The notes under the pieces: model-generated
Database searches by the model: none
Seen by the model: only the letters and a program-made list of their open reading frames with translations
What the model was told of the DNA's origin: nothing
Source: Massilia sp. H-1
GTDB taxonomy: Bacteria; Pseudomonadota; Gammaproteobacteria; Burkholderiales; Burkholderiaceae_D
Reading direction: 5' to 3'
DNA length: 64,000 nt
Assembly: GCA_024703915.1 (NCBI GenBank)
Contig: CP087969.1
Location: 806,001 to 870,000, forward strand
In this document: one piece after another, positions 1-10,088 of the stretch
Position numbering within the stretch: position 1 is the first letter of the stretch
Layout of the letters: every line of letters starts with the position of its first letter
Program-made: the position numbers and the translations under genes

Positions 1-915
1 TCTTTCTGGCCACCAGCGTCTCGCTCAGGTCGTAGGTGTCCTTGCTCGATGCCGGTTTCAGGAGCGGATACAGATTGCTCCAGCTCTGGCTCCACATATT
101 GCCGAACAGGTGGGCCGGAATCGGGCCGCTGGCCTAGCACCACGTCCGGGCCATAGCTAGCGCGCAGCTTGTAGCGGGTGTAGGTGTGGAGCGAATCGTA
201 GAGCGGCTTGACTTGCTGCCACAGGCGCTCCATCTCGGCCGCAAACGCTTCGGGCGGCATGTCGTACAGCGAACGCCACAGCACGCCCGTGTCGGCGAAG
301 CCCATTTCGCGCGCGCCCTTGTTCGACAGCGCCACGTAGTCGGCGTACTTGTCCTTGTACGAAGGGGCCTGGCCGTGCCAGCCGAGCCATACTTCCTTCC
401 AGGCGGGCCGGGTCGCGGCTTTCAGCCAGAATCTTTTCGAGTTTGCCCAGCGGGAGACATTCGCCCTTGCTGCCATTGGCCAGCGTGGGGCAGTACGCCG
501 CCTTGCCGTAGGCGCCGTTCAAGCTTAGCCGCCAGGCGGGTGTAGGCTTCGCGGTCGCCCGCGTCCGACAGCATCAGCGTCAGCTGCATCAGCTTGAGCT
601 TGCGCGCGGTCGCTTCCGGCAGTTTCAAGCCCTTGAAGCGGCGCGCGGCCAGGGCCAGTTCATGCCGGCCGCGGTCAGGCGCGCTTCAGCCTACCTGGGC
701 GGTGATCGCTTCGGTGTCGTCCGTGATGTAGGTCTGGTAGACCCAGTCGGTGCGGGCGGCGTTGAATTCCAGTTTTTTCAGGCGCGCTTCGGCGTCGGCC
801 ACGAAGCGCTCGGCTTCGGCGACGGTCGGTGCGCCTTTTTGGCGGCCGGTGCGGCCAGCGCCAGATTGCTCAGTCCAAGGCCTGCCATCAGCAGTGCCAG
901 CATTGTCTTTTGCAT
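1..915 (-). CDS. Peptidase M2 (ACE-like peptidyl-dipeptidase), N-terminal part
   Basis: This is the N-terminal part of a peptidase M2 family protein, a zinc peptidyl-dipeptidase that removes C-terminal dipeptides, probably in the periplasm. The C-terminal part with the HExxH site lies beyond the left edge. The start at 915 gives a signal peptide (MQKTMLALLMAGLGLSNLALA). Family-typical stretches follow: DWVYQTYITDDTEA, KLPEATARKLKLMQLTLML, and AYCPTLANGSKGECLPL with its cysteine pair. The frame breaks at about 830 (A-run), 690, near the GCCGGC at 663-668, at 523 (GCTTAGC), around 400 and at 132. All are repairable indels, and those at 523 and 132 match the window-wide motif. The family call is firm; activity cannot be judged from the visible part. 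Confidence 0.8.
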
Positions 916-1028
916 GTCGTCTCCCCTTGTTCTCATGCTGTTGGATCGTCCGCGCAGGGCGCGGCGAGACCAGCATTAAACCACGCGCCAGCGCGGCGGG
1001 CGAGACCCTGTGCAGTTCTGTGCTGTCT

Positions 1029-1426
1029 TTAGCGGAAATACGGCCAGAAAGTGAGCAGGCCGATCAAACGCCCCCCAGGGCGGCCAGCAGCACGCCATGC
1101 ATGGCGATGTCCTTGGCGCGCTTGACCGCTTCGTGGTAGCCGGGCGAGACCACGTCGCACACGTATTCGACGGCCGTGTTGATGGTCTCGGCCACCCACA
1201 CCGTGGCCATGGCCGCGATCAGCCAGCGCCAGTCGCTGGCGCTGACATCGACCAACACGGCCAGCGTGATCACCGCCACCGTCGCCACGGCATGCAGCCA
1301 GGCGTTGTGCTGGGTCCGGAGCATGAAGCCGATGCCGTCAAATGCATAGGCAAAGCTCTTGACGCGCCTGAGCGCGCTAAAGCGTGCCGGAACGCGGCCT
1401 TCCAGTCCCTTCTTTCCATCCTTCAT
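1029..1426 (-). CDS. dgkA: Diacylglycerol kinase / undecaprenol kinase family protein
   Basis: Small integral membrane lipid kinase of about 130 residues with three transmembrane segments. It phosphorylates diacylglycerol (or undecaprenol in some lineages) at the inner membrane. The cytoplasmic N-terminus is basic (MKDGKKGLEGR). The family signature is visible as AETINTAVEYVCD, with the catalytic and metal-binding glutamates, followed by a short helix containing VKRAKDIA. The frame reads into a premature stop after AALGGV because of the G-run near 1075. Correcting one base restores the usual hydrophobic C-terminus ending in FWPYFR at 1029. It starts 158 bases upstream of the divergent DUF4394 gene and sits tail-to-head behind the peptidase gene. 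Family assignment is strong; the lipid substrate is not determinable. Confidence 0.88.
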
Positions 1427-1583
1427 TGCTCACCCTCAAAATACTATTGCCTTGCGGACAGATGATAGGCCCTTTTCCGGCCAGCGTCATCTTTGTGCAT
1501 CCAATCGGCGTCCGGCTGCGTATGTGTTTTTTCAGATCGTAACGATACGACCCGTTTTCAACCACGTCAATGAGGCCCAGACC

Positions 1584-3237
1584 ATGCACACCTTACAGCT
1601 TACGAGACTCTTCCTTTGTTCCGCCGTTGCGCTGACCCTGGCTGCCTGCGGCAGCGACGACGGCGCCATGGACATGACGCCGCCCCCGCCCGTGCCGCCG
1701 CCCGCTGAAGCGGGCAATGCGGTCGTGCTGACCGCAGCCAGCAAGCTCGTTTCCTTCGACCTGGCCAGCGCCGCCACCATCAAGACCACGGTCGCGCTGA
1801 GCGGGCTGCAAAGCGGCGAAACCCTGATCGGGATCGACTACCGCCCGGCCGACGGCCTGCTGTACGGCGTGGGCAGCACGGGCCGCGTGTACACGGTCAA
1901 TGCCAGCACGGGCGTGCTCAGCTTCAAGGCGGCGCTGGCGGCCGACGCGGCCGACACCAGCGCGCCCTTCACGGCCCTGGCAGGCACCGATTTCGGGGTC
2001 GACTTCAACCCGGTCGCCGACCGCCTGCGCATCGTCAGCAACACCGGCCAGAGCCTGCGCATCAATGTCGACACGGGCGCCACCACCACCGACGGCGCCA
2101 TCAACGGGGGCCCGGGATCGACCGCGCTGAACGCGGCCGCCTATACCAACGCCTTCAGCTCGGCACCGGCGCCACGACCCTGTACGTGATCGATGCGGCG
2201 GCCGGTTCGCTGTTCGTGCAGTCCCCGCCCAACAACGGCACCCTGGGCACGCCGGTCGCGCTGGGCGTGAGCGCCAGCGCCAGCGGCGGCTTCGACATCG
2301 ACGGCCGCAACAACAAGGGCTACGCGGTGCTCACCGTGGGCGCCGCGCGCAATCTGTATGCGATCGACCTGGCCGCCGCCAGCAACGCCGCCACGCTCGT
2401 GAGCACGCTCAGGGATCACCGACGAGGTGCGCGGCCTGGCCCTCAAGACCGCGCCCGCGCCGCTCGTGTACGGCCTGACGGACGGCGGCCGCATCGTCGG
2501 ATTCAAGCTTAGGCCACGCCCGGCACCCTGGCCAGCGACGTGGCCGTCACCGGCTTGAATGCGGGCGAAACGCTGCTTGGCTTCGACGTGCGTCCCAAGG
2601 ATGGCGTCTTGTACGGCATCACCTCGGCCGCGCGCATCGTCACGCTCGACCCGGCCAGCGGCGCAGCCAGCGCCAAAAGCACGCTCGCGGCCGACGTGGC
2701 CGACCTCACGCTGCCATTCTCGGTGCTGGCCGGGACCGACTTCGCGGTTGACTTCAACCCGGTCGCCGACCGCCTGCGCGTGATCAGCGACAGCCGGCCA
2801 GAGCCTGCGCATCAATGTCGACAGCGGGGCCACCACCACCGACGGCGCCATCAACCGCAGCGGCGCCACGCCGGTGGTGACGGGCGCCGCCTATGCCAAC
2901 AGCTTTGCTTAAGCACCACGGCGACCATGCTGTTCGATATCGACACCGCCAGCGACAATCTGGCCCTGCAAAATCCGCCCAATGAAGGCACGCTGGCCAA
3001 TGTCGGGCCGCTGGGGCTGGATGTGGCGGGCGACGCCGGGTTCGATATCATGCGGCGGCGGCAACGGCCTGGCGATCGCGGCGCTGCGCACCGGCAGCCA
3101 TGGCGCCAGCCTGATTTACCGGGTCGACCTGGCAACCGGTGCGGCCACGCCGGTCAATGGCGCGGCCACGCTGCCTTTGTCGGCGGTCGGCAACGGCAGC
3201 GTGGGGTTGAAGGACGTCGCGGTACTGCTGGAAGTAG
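1584..3237 (+). CDS. DUF4394 repeat lipoprotein
   Basis: Exported lipoprotein whose signal peptide ends in a lipobox-like LAACGSDD. A Pro-rich linker follows, then two tandem DUF4394 units of about 220-240 residues. Each unit carries the same markers: ETLIGIDYRPADG or ETLLGFDVRPKDG, then LAGTDFGVDFNPVADRLR(I/V), then SLRINVD(T/S)GATTTDGAIN. DUF4394 proteins are predicted beta-propeller-like surface or periplasmic proteins of unknown role. The frame breaks at about 2150, 2408, 2507 (GCTTAGGC for the Pro-Ala codons), 2795, 2907 (GCTTAAGC for Ala-Gly) and 3052. Each is a small indel, so this is one gene. The C-terminus near VGLKDVAVLLE is uncertain because no stop appears in the final frame; the TAG at 3235 is used, assuming one more indel. 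It converges on the next minus-strand gene. Confidence 0.72.
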
Positions 3238-3241
3238 TGGC

Positions 3242-3958
3242 TTACCTGCCGAGCAGGGACAGCGAGAGCTCCCACTCGGCAGCCCAGTCGTCCAGGAAGT
3301 CGTGCGCCTGGAATGCTTTTTCAGCCGCCCGACCGGCACCCGGTAGACGTCGTTCAGGCCCAGGGCCAGCGTCACCGGGTTCCAGATCGTCTTGTTCTTG
3401 CCCTTTTTGGCGCTGCCCTTGACGCGCGCGCCATCGTCGCCAAAGATGCCATGCCGCCGCCGTCAGCGCCGCATCGAGGTCGATCTTCACCAGCGCGCCA
3501 AAGGCGGTCAGCACCTGCTCGCGCGTGATGCCGTCGCGCGATTCCTGGACCACGGCCGCCTTCACTGGCAGCCGGCATGGGCGCCCAGCTTTTCCACTTC
3601 CTTGCGCAGAAAGCGCAGCTCGTGCAGTTCGCGCCGGAACCCCGGTGGCGCGAGCTTGACGACCAGCTTGTGCACATCCTTGGTCATCGTGATCAGCACC
3701 TCGCTGCTGCTTAAGCAGCCAGGCGCGCGGTATCGCCTTCAAAAAGATCGGCGCCGCGTAGCCGCCATTGGCGTCGCCGAACAGATCGGGATAGCGGGCG
3801 TCGTAGTCGAGCCAGACATAGGGCGTGATGCCGCCCTCGATCATGCGCGCCAGGGTCCAGGGCGTGCCGGTCTCCTGGGTGAGCCAGGCGCAGGCTTCGT
3901 CGGTGGTGAGGCGGTAGGGATTGGATGCAGTCGTCATTGAAAAATTATACAGGGGCAT
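3242..3958 (-). CDS. Hypothetical cytoplasmic protein
   Basis: I do not recognise the family. The start at 3958 (MPLYNFSMTTAS) has a good Shine-Dalgarno sequence, AGGGAGAAAG. The N-terminal 60 residues (DEACAWLTQETGTPWTLARMI) look like a small helical DNA-binding or adaptor fold. The middle is rich in Leu/Lys/Glu heptads (HELRFLRKEVEKLG) and probably forms a coiled coil. The C-terminus, after reading-frame repair, reads VTLALGLNDVYRVPVGRLKKAFQ followed by HDFLDDWAAEWELSL. Breaks lie at 3709 (GCTTAAGC, expected GGCCGGC), next to an intact GCCGGC near 3572, and at about 3440 and 3320. No signal peptide or membrane segment is seen. Its stop faces the DUF4394 gene. Confidence 0.6.
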   Translation of the reverse strand: MPLYNFSMTTASNPYRLTTDEACAWLTQETGTPWTLARMIEGGITPYVWLDYDARYPDLFGDANGGYAAPIFLKAIPRAWLLKQQRGADHDDQGCAQAGRQARATGVPARTARAALSAQGSGKAGRPCRLPVKAAVVQESRDGITREQVLTAFGALVKIDLDAALTAAAWHLWRRWRARQGQRQKGQEQDDLEPGDAGPGPERRLPGAGRAAEKAFQAHDFLDDWAAEWELSLSLLGR

Positions 3959-3994
3959 CTTTCTCCCTGTTGATGTCATATTTTTAATTATTTG

Positions 3995-4022
3995 TTGCAT
4001 TGGTAAATACAAGGGCTATAAT
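3995..4022 (+). promoter_or_regulatory. Sigma70-type promoter of the PEP-CTERM gene
   Basis: TTGCAT (3995-4000) and a perfect TATAAT (4017-4022) are separated by 16 bases. This implies transcription from about 4029 and a 5' untranslated region of about 125 bases before the ATG at 4155. The leader is AT-rich compared with the surrounding sequence. It ends in a good ribosome binding site, TAGGAGATGGAC. Confidence 0.6.
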
Positions 4023-4154
4023 CGAAAAGTTGTCGAGTAAATAATAAAAAGCTTCCAAGAAACAACGTCGGTTGCCTATATGTATGCAAACTGCATAAAA
4101 CAGTAAACTTTTCCGGTCGAACGTTTGTTCGAGCGCAATTTTTAGGAGATGGAC

Positions 4155-4835
4155 ATGAAGAGACTGACAAAAACAATATTGGCCGCCGCACTGATGAGCC
4201 TGGCCGCAAGCGCCAGCGCCGTCGTCCTCACCCCGTTCGTGATGACACCCCTGCCCGGCACCACGGTAGCCCTCAATCCGCAACTGGCCTAAGCATCGTG
4301 CTGGAAGACGAGATTCAGGCGTTTTCCTTTGTCGCCAATGGCGGCGTGATCAGCGGCACCGTGCAGTCGCGCGTGGTGCGCTCGACGCTGGACGGCACGC
4401 TCGACTTTTACTGGCGCGTCGTGAGCGACGCCGACTCAGGAAGCGGCGATGCAGTCGTTCCGCGTCGGGAACTTCTTCGCATCGACCTACGACGCCGACT
4501 GGCGCATCGACGGCCTGGGCGACACGGCCCCGCTGTCGGCCTATCACTTCTCTGACGCATCCGGCAATACCAACTTCGAATTTGCCAGCGTCGCCGGTGG
4601 TGGCCTGGCCATGCCAACACCAGCAGCTACTTCATGTTCTTCGACACCGCGGCCACCAAGTACGCGAAGACGGCCGTGTACGATCTGACCAATATGGGCC
4701 AGACCGAAATCTCGGGCCTGTACGACACGTTCGCGCCAAGCTACGTGCCTGAACCGGGCAGCATCGCCCTGCTCGGCCTGGGCATGGCCTAAGCATGCTG
4801 CTGGGCCGCCGCCGCAAGGGCGCCGCAGCGCGCTG
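4155..4835 (+). CDS. PEP-CTERM sorting domain protein
   Basis: Secreted or outer-surface protein of about 225 residues. It has a signal peptide (MKRLTKTILAAALMSLAASASA) and a classical C-terminal PEP-CTERM tail: VPEPGSIALLGLG, a short hydrophobic helix, then the basic end GRRRKGAAAR. Such tails are cleaved and sorted by an exosortase system in bacteria that make exopolysaccharide; no exosortase lies in this window. The body is beta-rich (SFVANGGVISGTV, DASGNTNFEF) and otherwise uninformative. Breaks occur at 4287 and 4787 (both GCCTAAGC for Ala-Gly), near 4437 and at 4611 (GCCATGCC where GCCGGC fits). The TAA at 4289 would cut the protein off after about 45 residues if it were real. Confidence 0.85.
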
Positions 4836-4909
4836 ACCATCGCCGCCGCCGTGCCACCGGACAGTTGCGTCGAATATAATTCGACGCAACGTCTTCTCCT
4901 GGCACGCGC

Positions 4910-5685
4910 ATGAGTTACGCCCCACCCCGCAAGGCAACGCTACGCGCGGCCGCCCTGTCCTTCGCGACAGCGGCCCTGCTGCTGGTCGCCGCCGACACGC
5001 CGCGCGCACACACGGCCGGCGCCCTGGCCGCGCTGCCGCCGACCATGCTGTGGGCATGGGAACGTCCGGAAGACTTGCGCTGGCTGCCGCCCCAGGCCGG
5101 CGTCGCCTACGTTGCGGTCACGGTCGAACTGGCCGCCGACAAGGTCCGCCTGCGCCGCCGCGCCTATCCCCTGCTGGTCCGCCCCGATACGGCCGTGGTG
5201 CCGATGGTGCACGTCGATGCTTCCTGGCGCCTGCCGCCGGTGCTCAGCGACGCCCAGCGCGCCGTGATTGTCGACCAGGTGCTGGCGCAGGCGCGGACCA
5301 GTTCCTCGCGCGTGGTGCAGCTCGATTTCGAAGTGCGCCGCTCGCAGCGCGCATTCCTGCGGGCGGTCGTGGCCGACATCCGGCGCCGCCTGCCGCCCGA
5401 CGTGGCGCTGTCGGCCACCGCGCTCGCGTCCTGGTGCGCGGGCGACTACTGGATCGCTTCGGCCTGGCCGCCGACGAAATCGTGCCGATGGCGTTTCGCA
5501 TGGCGCAGGACGATGTGCCGATCCGGCGCCTGCTGGCCGACCACGGCGCCTTCACGCGCCCGCGCTGCGCCGGCGCGCTCTCGGCATGGCCACCGACGAA
5601 GCACCGATCAGGGCGGCAGGCCTACTGCCGCTACTTCTTTTCGCCGCGCGCCTGGGACCAGGCCACGTGGCAGCGCATTCAATGA
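4910..5685 (+). CDS. DUF3142 domain exported protein
   Basis: Protein of about 255 residues with an N-terminal signal or anchor (AAALSFATAALLLVAADTPRA) and a DUF3142 domain. Family hallmarks visible are the opening LWAWERPEDLRWL, the QLDFEVRRSQRAFLRAV segment, where the LDFE resembles a TIM-barrel acid, and ASWCAGDYW. DUF3142 is distantly related to glycosidase-like TIM barrels; the function is unknown. The frame is clean for the first 180 residues, even though it holds two intact GCCGGC sites (5015 and 5095). It then slips at about 5450 and again near 5583 and 5625 before ending in DQATWQRIQ. It is followed after 23 bases by the large partner gene on the same strand, so the pair is probably one operon. 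Confidence 0.7.
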
Positions 5686-5708
5686 CAAACACAACCCGGG
5701 ATATCGAC

Positions 5709-7964
5709 ATGCATAGAACACGGCTTTTCCGCACGGCCCGCGCCCTGGTGGCGATCGGACTGTTCACCCTGTCCGGCACGCTGCGCGAGAGCGGCGGCGA
5801 CGGCTTCGAAGAAAACATCTTCGCGCCCGAACACCATGTACCGGAATCGGAACTGCAAGCCTACGCCATGCCTACCAGCTCGGCATCGTGGTGCCCTCGT
5901 ACTGGCGCATCTACCATGTTCTTGCCTACCGCGCCCTGACCGGCCATCCGCTGTCGAAAGCCGAAATGGCGGCCCTCAAGGTGCAGGGCTTTAATGTGGG
6001 CGACTACGTCCACGGCTGGCAAAACACCGGCGAAGAGGAAAGCGGCATCATCGGCTGGAAGAAGGCGCGCGCCACGGTCAAGGGCGCCGCGCCGGTCGAG
6101 ATCGGGATCGAAGCCGAGGTCGGGGAATTTGCCAGCATTCTCAACTGCCCGGCCGATGCCTTCGACCGCGCTTAAGCAAGACGCTCGCCCAGCGTAGCGC
6201 CAGCTACGGCCAGCAGTGGGCCGCCATCTGGCTGGCTTAGCCAGGACGCGGTGTTCGCCAACTGCAGCCCGGTGCTCGACGAGAATCAGCGCCGCGCCGC
6301 ACCCCTGGTGCGCCCGCTGGTTCTGCCGCCCGCGCTGTCGGCCAAGGCGCCCGTCTGGCTGCAAAAGGACGTCGCCTATCAGCGCGCCGCCGCGCACTTC
6401 TACAGCGGCCGCTATGCCGATGCGCGCACCCAGTTCCTGGCCATCGCGGGCGACGCCGCCTCGCCCTGGCAGCCGCTGGGGAACTACCTGGCCGCCCGTT
6501 CCCTGATCCGCAGCGCGACGGCGCTGCCGGGCGGGCGCGAGAGCGAGGCCGACAAGCGCGCCTACAGCGTCAAACTGGAACAGGCGCGCGCCGAACTGGT
6601 CGCGATCGCGCCCGCTTACGCGCCCGCCAGGCGCCTGATCAGCTGGATCGACGTGCGCGTGCGGCCCGAAGAGCGCCGCCGCGAACTGTCCGCCGCGCTG
6701 GCCGTCGATCCGGTCGGCGCCGCCACCACCCAACTGATGACCGACTACCTGATTTTGATGGACCGGCTCGACGAAGAGCACAAGCTGGCGGCCGCATCCG
6801 ACCCCCGTCACCGCCTGGATCGGCGTGATGCAGGCAGGCGCCGCCGATCCGTATGCGGACGGCGCGGTAAGCGAAGCGCAGGCGCGCCGCAGCGCCGCCG
6901 TCGACGCGGCGCGCGCCCAGTGGGAACTGCGCCATGAAACCGTGTGGCTGGTGGCCCTGCTGACCAATGCCCAGGCCGAGCAGCTGCGCCCGGCCGAGCG
7001 CAAGGCCGCCGCCGCGGTCAAGGCCGACTCGCCTACCTACGTGTCGCTGCAATACCATCTGGCGCGGCTGGCGATTGCCGAAGGCCGCGTCAAGCAGGCC
7101 GACAGCGCCGTCACGGCCCTGCTCAAGGCGCCCCTCGCCACCACCACGCGTAACCGCCTGTTGCGCATGAAGATGGTGACCGCGCCCACGGCCGAAGCAT
7201 CGCTCGCAGCCGGGCCGCGCATGCTAGGCCGATGCCGGGGGGGAGCCGATTCCCAACGAAGGCAAGCGCGCACCGGCCGAGCCGCAGTTCGACCATGACT
7301 ACGGCGTGCATCTGCAGCGCCATCTGCCGCTGGCCACCCTGGTCAAGCTGCGCCCGGCGCTGACGGCGGCGCAGCAGCGCGCGTTCGCGGACCCGGTCTG
7401 GACCCGCGCCGTGCTGCTGGGCGAGCACGAGGTGGCGACCGGCATCACCGACGAGGTCAGCGAGGGGCGCGCGAGCACGCGTCACTTATATGAGCGCTAC
7501 AAGAAGGCCGCCACCCCGGCCGACAAGCGCGATGCCGCACTGCTGGTGCTGGCCAATGCGCCCGAACTGGTGCCTAGGCCGTGAGCAAGGAGAACGGCCT
7601 GGGCGACGGCTACTGGGAGTGCGCGGGCCTGCCCGACAGCCCGGACGGCATGGACCGGCTGGCGCCAGCCTTCCTGTCGGCCGCCGAGCGCGCGCAGAAC
7701 GAGAAAGAAGGCGCGCAGCTGCGCAGCCTGCCGCGCCGCCGCAGCAGCTATCTGATTCCGCAAGTGATCGAGTGGGCGAAAAAGAACAAGGCCGATCCGG
7801 AAGCGCCGAAGGCCCTGCACTTCCTGGTCGCCGCCACCCGCAATGAATGCGGGCGCGACATCCACGACACGAGCACGCCCAACTACTCGAAGATGGCGTT
7901 CGAATTCCTGCACCGGCAATTCCCGAAAAGCGAATGGACGGCCAAGACCAGGTACTACTATTGA
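5709..7964 (+). CDS. Large exported protein, partner of the DUF3142 protein
   Basis: About 750 residues with an N-terminal hydrophobic segment (ARALVAIGLFTLSGTL). I do not recognise a named domain. Helical repeats with TPR-like spacing are visible in the middle (YQRAAAHFYSGRYADARTQF, then PLGNYLAARSLIR), consistent with a tetratricopeptide-type scaffold. The C-terminal third contains ALHFLVAATRNECGRDIHD and FEFLHRQFPKSEWTAKTRYYY, the usual ending of this kind of protein. Breaks lie at 5868 (GCCATGCC), 6170 (GCTTAAGC), 6235 (GCTTAGC), about 6805, 7223 (GCTAGGC) and 7572 (GCCTAGGC). Several can be repaired by restoring GCCGGC. The pairing with DUF3142 suggests a joint envelope role; this is inference. 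Confidence 0.65.
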
Positions 7965-8087
7965 GTCGCGTTGATGGGCGATTTGTAAGAGTTGTAACGG
8001 CTGTCTACCGATTGAAATCGGGCCGCGTTATCTGCTTACCAGGCAGCAATAACGCTCCCGGCTACAACGACCTGAAGGAAGTACAAC

Positions 8088-8420
8088 ATGAACAAAATCG
8101 CCCTCGTTTTGATCTCCAGCCTGTTCGCCGCCGGTACCGCCATGGCGCAAGCGCCAGTGGCCACCACCGCTACCACCGCAGCGCCAGTCGTCGCGGCAGC
8201 GCCAGCAGCGAAGGCCGAAGTCAAGGCAGAAGCCAAGGTCGCCGCACCAGAAGTGAAAGCAGCGCCTGCTGCCGACACCAAGGCTGCCGAACCTAAAGCT
8301 GCCCCAGTCAAAGCCAAAGCCAAGCACAAGGCCGCCAAGAAAGCGCCTGCAGTGAAAGCCGAAGCCAAGACCGACGCTAAAGTCGAAGCAGCGCCAGCAG
8401 CACCTGCAGCAGCCAAGTAA
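8088..8420 (+). CDS. Ala/Lys-rich low-complexity exported protein
   Basis: 110-residue intact protein with a clean signal peptide (MNKIALVLISSLFAAGTAMA) and an ATG preceded by GAAGGAAG. The mature part is composed almost entirely of Ala, Lys, Pro, Val and Glu in short repeats such as KAEAKVAAPEVKA and KAKAKHKAAKK. It is unlikely to fold by itself. Similar sequences occur as periplasmic or cell-wall-associated linkers and in histone-H1-like proteins, but the signal peptide argues against DNA binding. A strong terminator follows directly, so it is transcribed as a single gene. Function unknown. Confidence 0.75.
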   Translation: MNKIALVLISSLFAAGTAMAQAPVATTATTAAPVVAAAPAAKAEVKAEAKVAAPEVKAAPAADTKAAEPKAAPVKAKAKHKAAKKAPAVKAEAKTDAKVEAAPAAPAAAK

Positions 8421-8446
8421 AAGTTAACGAGGCCCCCTCCTCAGGG

Positions 8447-8480
8447 ACGACCCGCTCGCTTTGCGACCGGGTCGTTTTTT
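8447..8480 (+). terminator. Rho-independent terminator after the Ala/Lys-rich gene
   Basis: The arms ACGACCCG and CGGGTCGT enclose a short loop and are followed by a run of six T. The hairpin begins about 27 bases after the TAA at 8418. Confidence 0.85.
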
Positions 8481-8594
8481 GCATTTGCGGGCGTGTCCGC
8501 CGTCCCGCCAGCGCATGTTGACAATTTATCCATATTGCATATATGCTTAGCGTTTTGGGTCGCTCGACCTACAACGTTTTTTGGACGGCTTACC

Positions 8595-9838
8595 ATGAAG
8601 TATTGGCGTTGCGTGCCGCTGCTGGCGGCGATTTCCCTGGCGGCTGCATGTGGCGGCGGCGGCTCGCAGACACCAGCAGCAGCGCATGGGCCACGCCTAC
8701 TGACCTGACAACCAGACCAGCATCGACAGCAGCACGCCGGAACTGCTTACCGACCCGGTCGCGCCGCCAGTGGCAACCCCGCCCGCGCTGCCCGTGCCGC
8801 CCGCCACCGGCGGTGACTACGCGATCGACAGCGTCGACTGGCTCGAGCCGGTAGTGCGGCAAACCAGCGAAGAAGGCTTTGCCCTGACCAGCGGCCGCGC
8901 GGTACAAGTGCGCGCGATGGTCACGAGCGCGGGTGCGGACAAGGCGGCGCCGCGCGTGCGCATTCGCGTCAGCGACAGCAGCTTAGGCACTGCTGGCCAG
9001 CGCCGACATGAGCGCGCTTTAGCCACCGTCAAGTCGGCTGCCGACCGCGCCAGCATCAGCGACAACTACGTGTTCGCGCTCAAGGCCGAATGGATCAAGC
9101 CGGGCATGAAGGTGAACATCGTCGCCAATCCCGACGGCCTGGCAAGCGATCCGACACCGGCCAACAACAGCGCGGATCTCGCGCCGGCAGGTCAATCCGG
9201 CTGCGGTGATGTACGTCACGGCGGTGCCGGTGACCACCGAGGCCGAAGGCACGGCGATCCTGCCGCGCAGCAGCGGCAATGGCGAGGCGGCCACCCGCGC
9301 GGCCATCCGTTCAACCCTGATGGCGATGTATCCGCTCACGGACGTCAAGGTCCGGCTGCACGCGCCCTACAAGATGACCAGCCTGACCACGATGCGCGGC
9401 AACTGGGGCCTGATGCTGGGCGAAGTGAACAAGCTGCGCATCGCCGAAGGCAATCATGGCTATTACATCGGCTTCATTCCGCATTCGCCGCTGGGCAACA
9501 CGACCACCGGCAACTCCTTCATGCCCGGCACCGTGGCCACCGCGATGGGCGCGGCCAATCCGACGGCCTGGCGTTCGGGGAACGTGCAGCACGAGATCGG
9601 CCACAACTTCAATCTCGGCCATGTCGCCTGCACGCCGATCGGCGCGGCTAAGCAGAATTCCGGCTACGACGCGGAAGCTGGCACGATCGTGCCGCTGGCG
9701 GCGCGCAACAACATGATGAGCTATTGCGGTCCGGCCTGGATCAGCAAGGCCAACTTCGCCGCGGTCCAGCGCAGGCTCACGCAATATGGCCTCGACAAGC
9801 CGGACGGGATTGCCATTCCGCTCGGTGAATGGAAATAG
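8595..9838 (+). CDS. Metzincin-like zinc metalloprotease lipoprotein
   Basis: Lipoprotein (LAAISLAAACGGGGS lipobox) of about 410 residues. After a Pro-rich spacer it has a beta domain (YAIDSVDWLEPVVRQTSEEG, with RVRIRVSD) and then a C-terminal metalloprotease domain. The zinc motif is HEIGHNFNLGHVAC, that is HExxHxxNxxH, followed by NNMMSYCGP, which resembles a Met-turn. This resembles the M66/M72-type reprolysin-like metzincins, although Gly is replaced by Asn at the eighth motif position. Breaks are at about 8690, 8981 (GCTTAGGC), 9019 (TTTAGCC) and about 9191. The GCTAAGC at 9647 lies in frame (Ala-Lys) and seems genuine. Probably secreted and proteolytic; the substrate is unknown. Confidence 0.72.
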
Positions 9839-9880
9839 GCGCGATAGGCAATGCCAAAGAGCGCGATTGAAACGAATAGA

Positions 9881-9910
9881 TTGACACGCGCCGCTTGCGC
9901 GCATTATCCT
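9881..9910 (+). promoter_or_regulatory. Promoter of the EF-G paralogue leader region
   Basis: A consensus TTGACA (9881-9886) lies 18 bases from TATCCT (9905-9910), predicting a start near 9917. Downstream come a short open frame, a strong terminator, a second short open frame and then the EF-G-like gene. Activity is inferred from the boxes alone. Confidence 0.5.
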
Positions 9911-9917
9911 TCGCACC

Positions 9918-10013
9918 ATGAAATCACCGGACATCCTCTTTTTACCTTCGCCCTCCCGGCAACGCGCATCGCGTGCCGGGCTGCAGAGAGCGCCCCTGAT
10001 CCAAATCCGCTAG
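9918..10013 (+). CDS. Possible 31-residue leader peptide (first)
   Basis: Open frame MKSPDILFLPSPSRQ ending in LIQIR at a TAG, placed between the promoter at 9881-9910 and the terminator at 10027. It has no Shine-Dalgarno sequence, and its ATG is almost at the predicted transcription start, so it would have to be leaderless. The same bases can form two hairpins: CCCGGCA with TGCCGGG, and ATCCGCTAGCGGAT. This stretch could therefore be a structured RNA leader or small RNA instead of a translated peptide. Confidence 0.3.
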   Translation: MKSPDILFLPSPSRQRASRAGLQRAPLIQIR

Positions 10014-10026
10014 CGGATGTCCCATC

Positions 10027-10057
10027 AAAAAGGCCCTCTCAGGGCCTTTTTTTTTTT
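10027..10057 (+). terminator. Rho-independent terminator inside the EF-G leader
   Basis: AAAAAGGCCCT and AGGGCCTTTT form a short GC stem with a tiny loop, followed by a run of about eleven T. It lies downstream of the promoter at 9881 and upstream of the EF-G gene with no full-length gene between. It therefore either ends a small RNA or acts as an attenuator. Confidence 0.8.
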
Positions 10058-10088
10058 ATACGTTTCACCACCAAGGAGCATTTATATC

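Noticed and set aside
9647..9653. GCTAAGC in the metalloprotease gene as another broken motif
   Set aside because: The reading frame is continuous across it (Ala-Lys), and the downstream conserved sequence stays in frame, so it appears to be genuine sequence.
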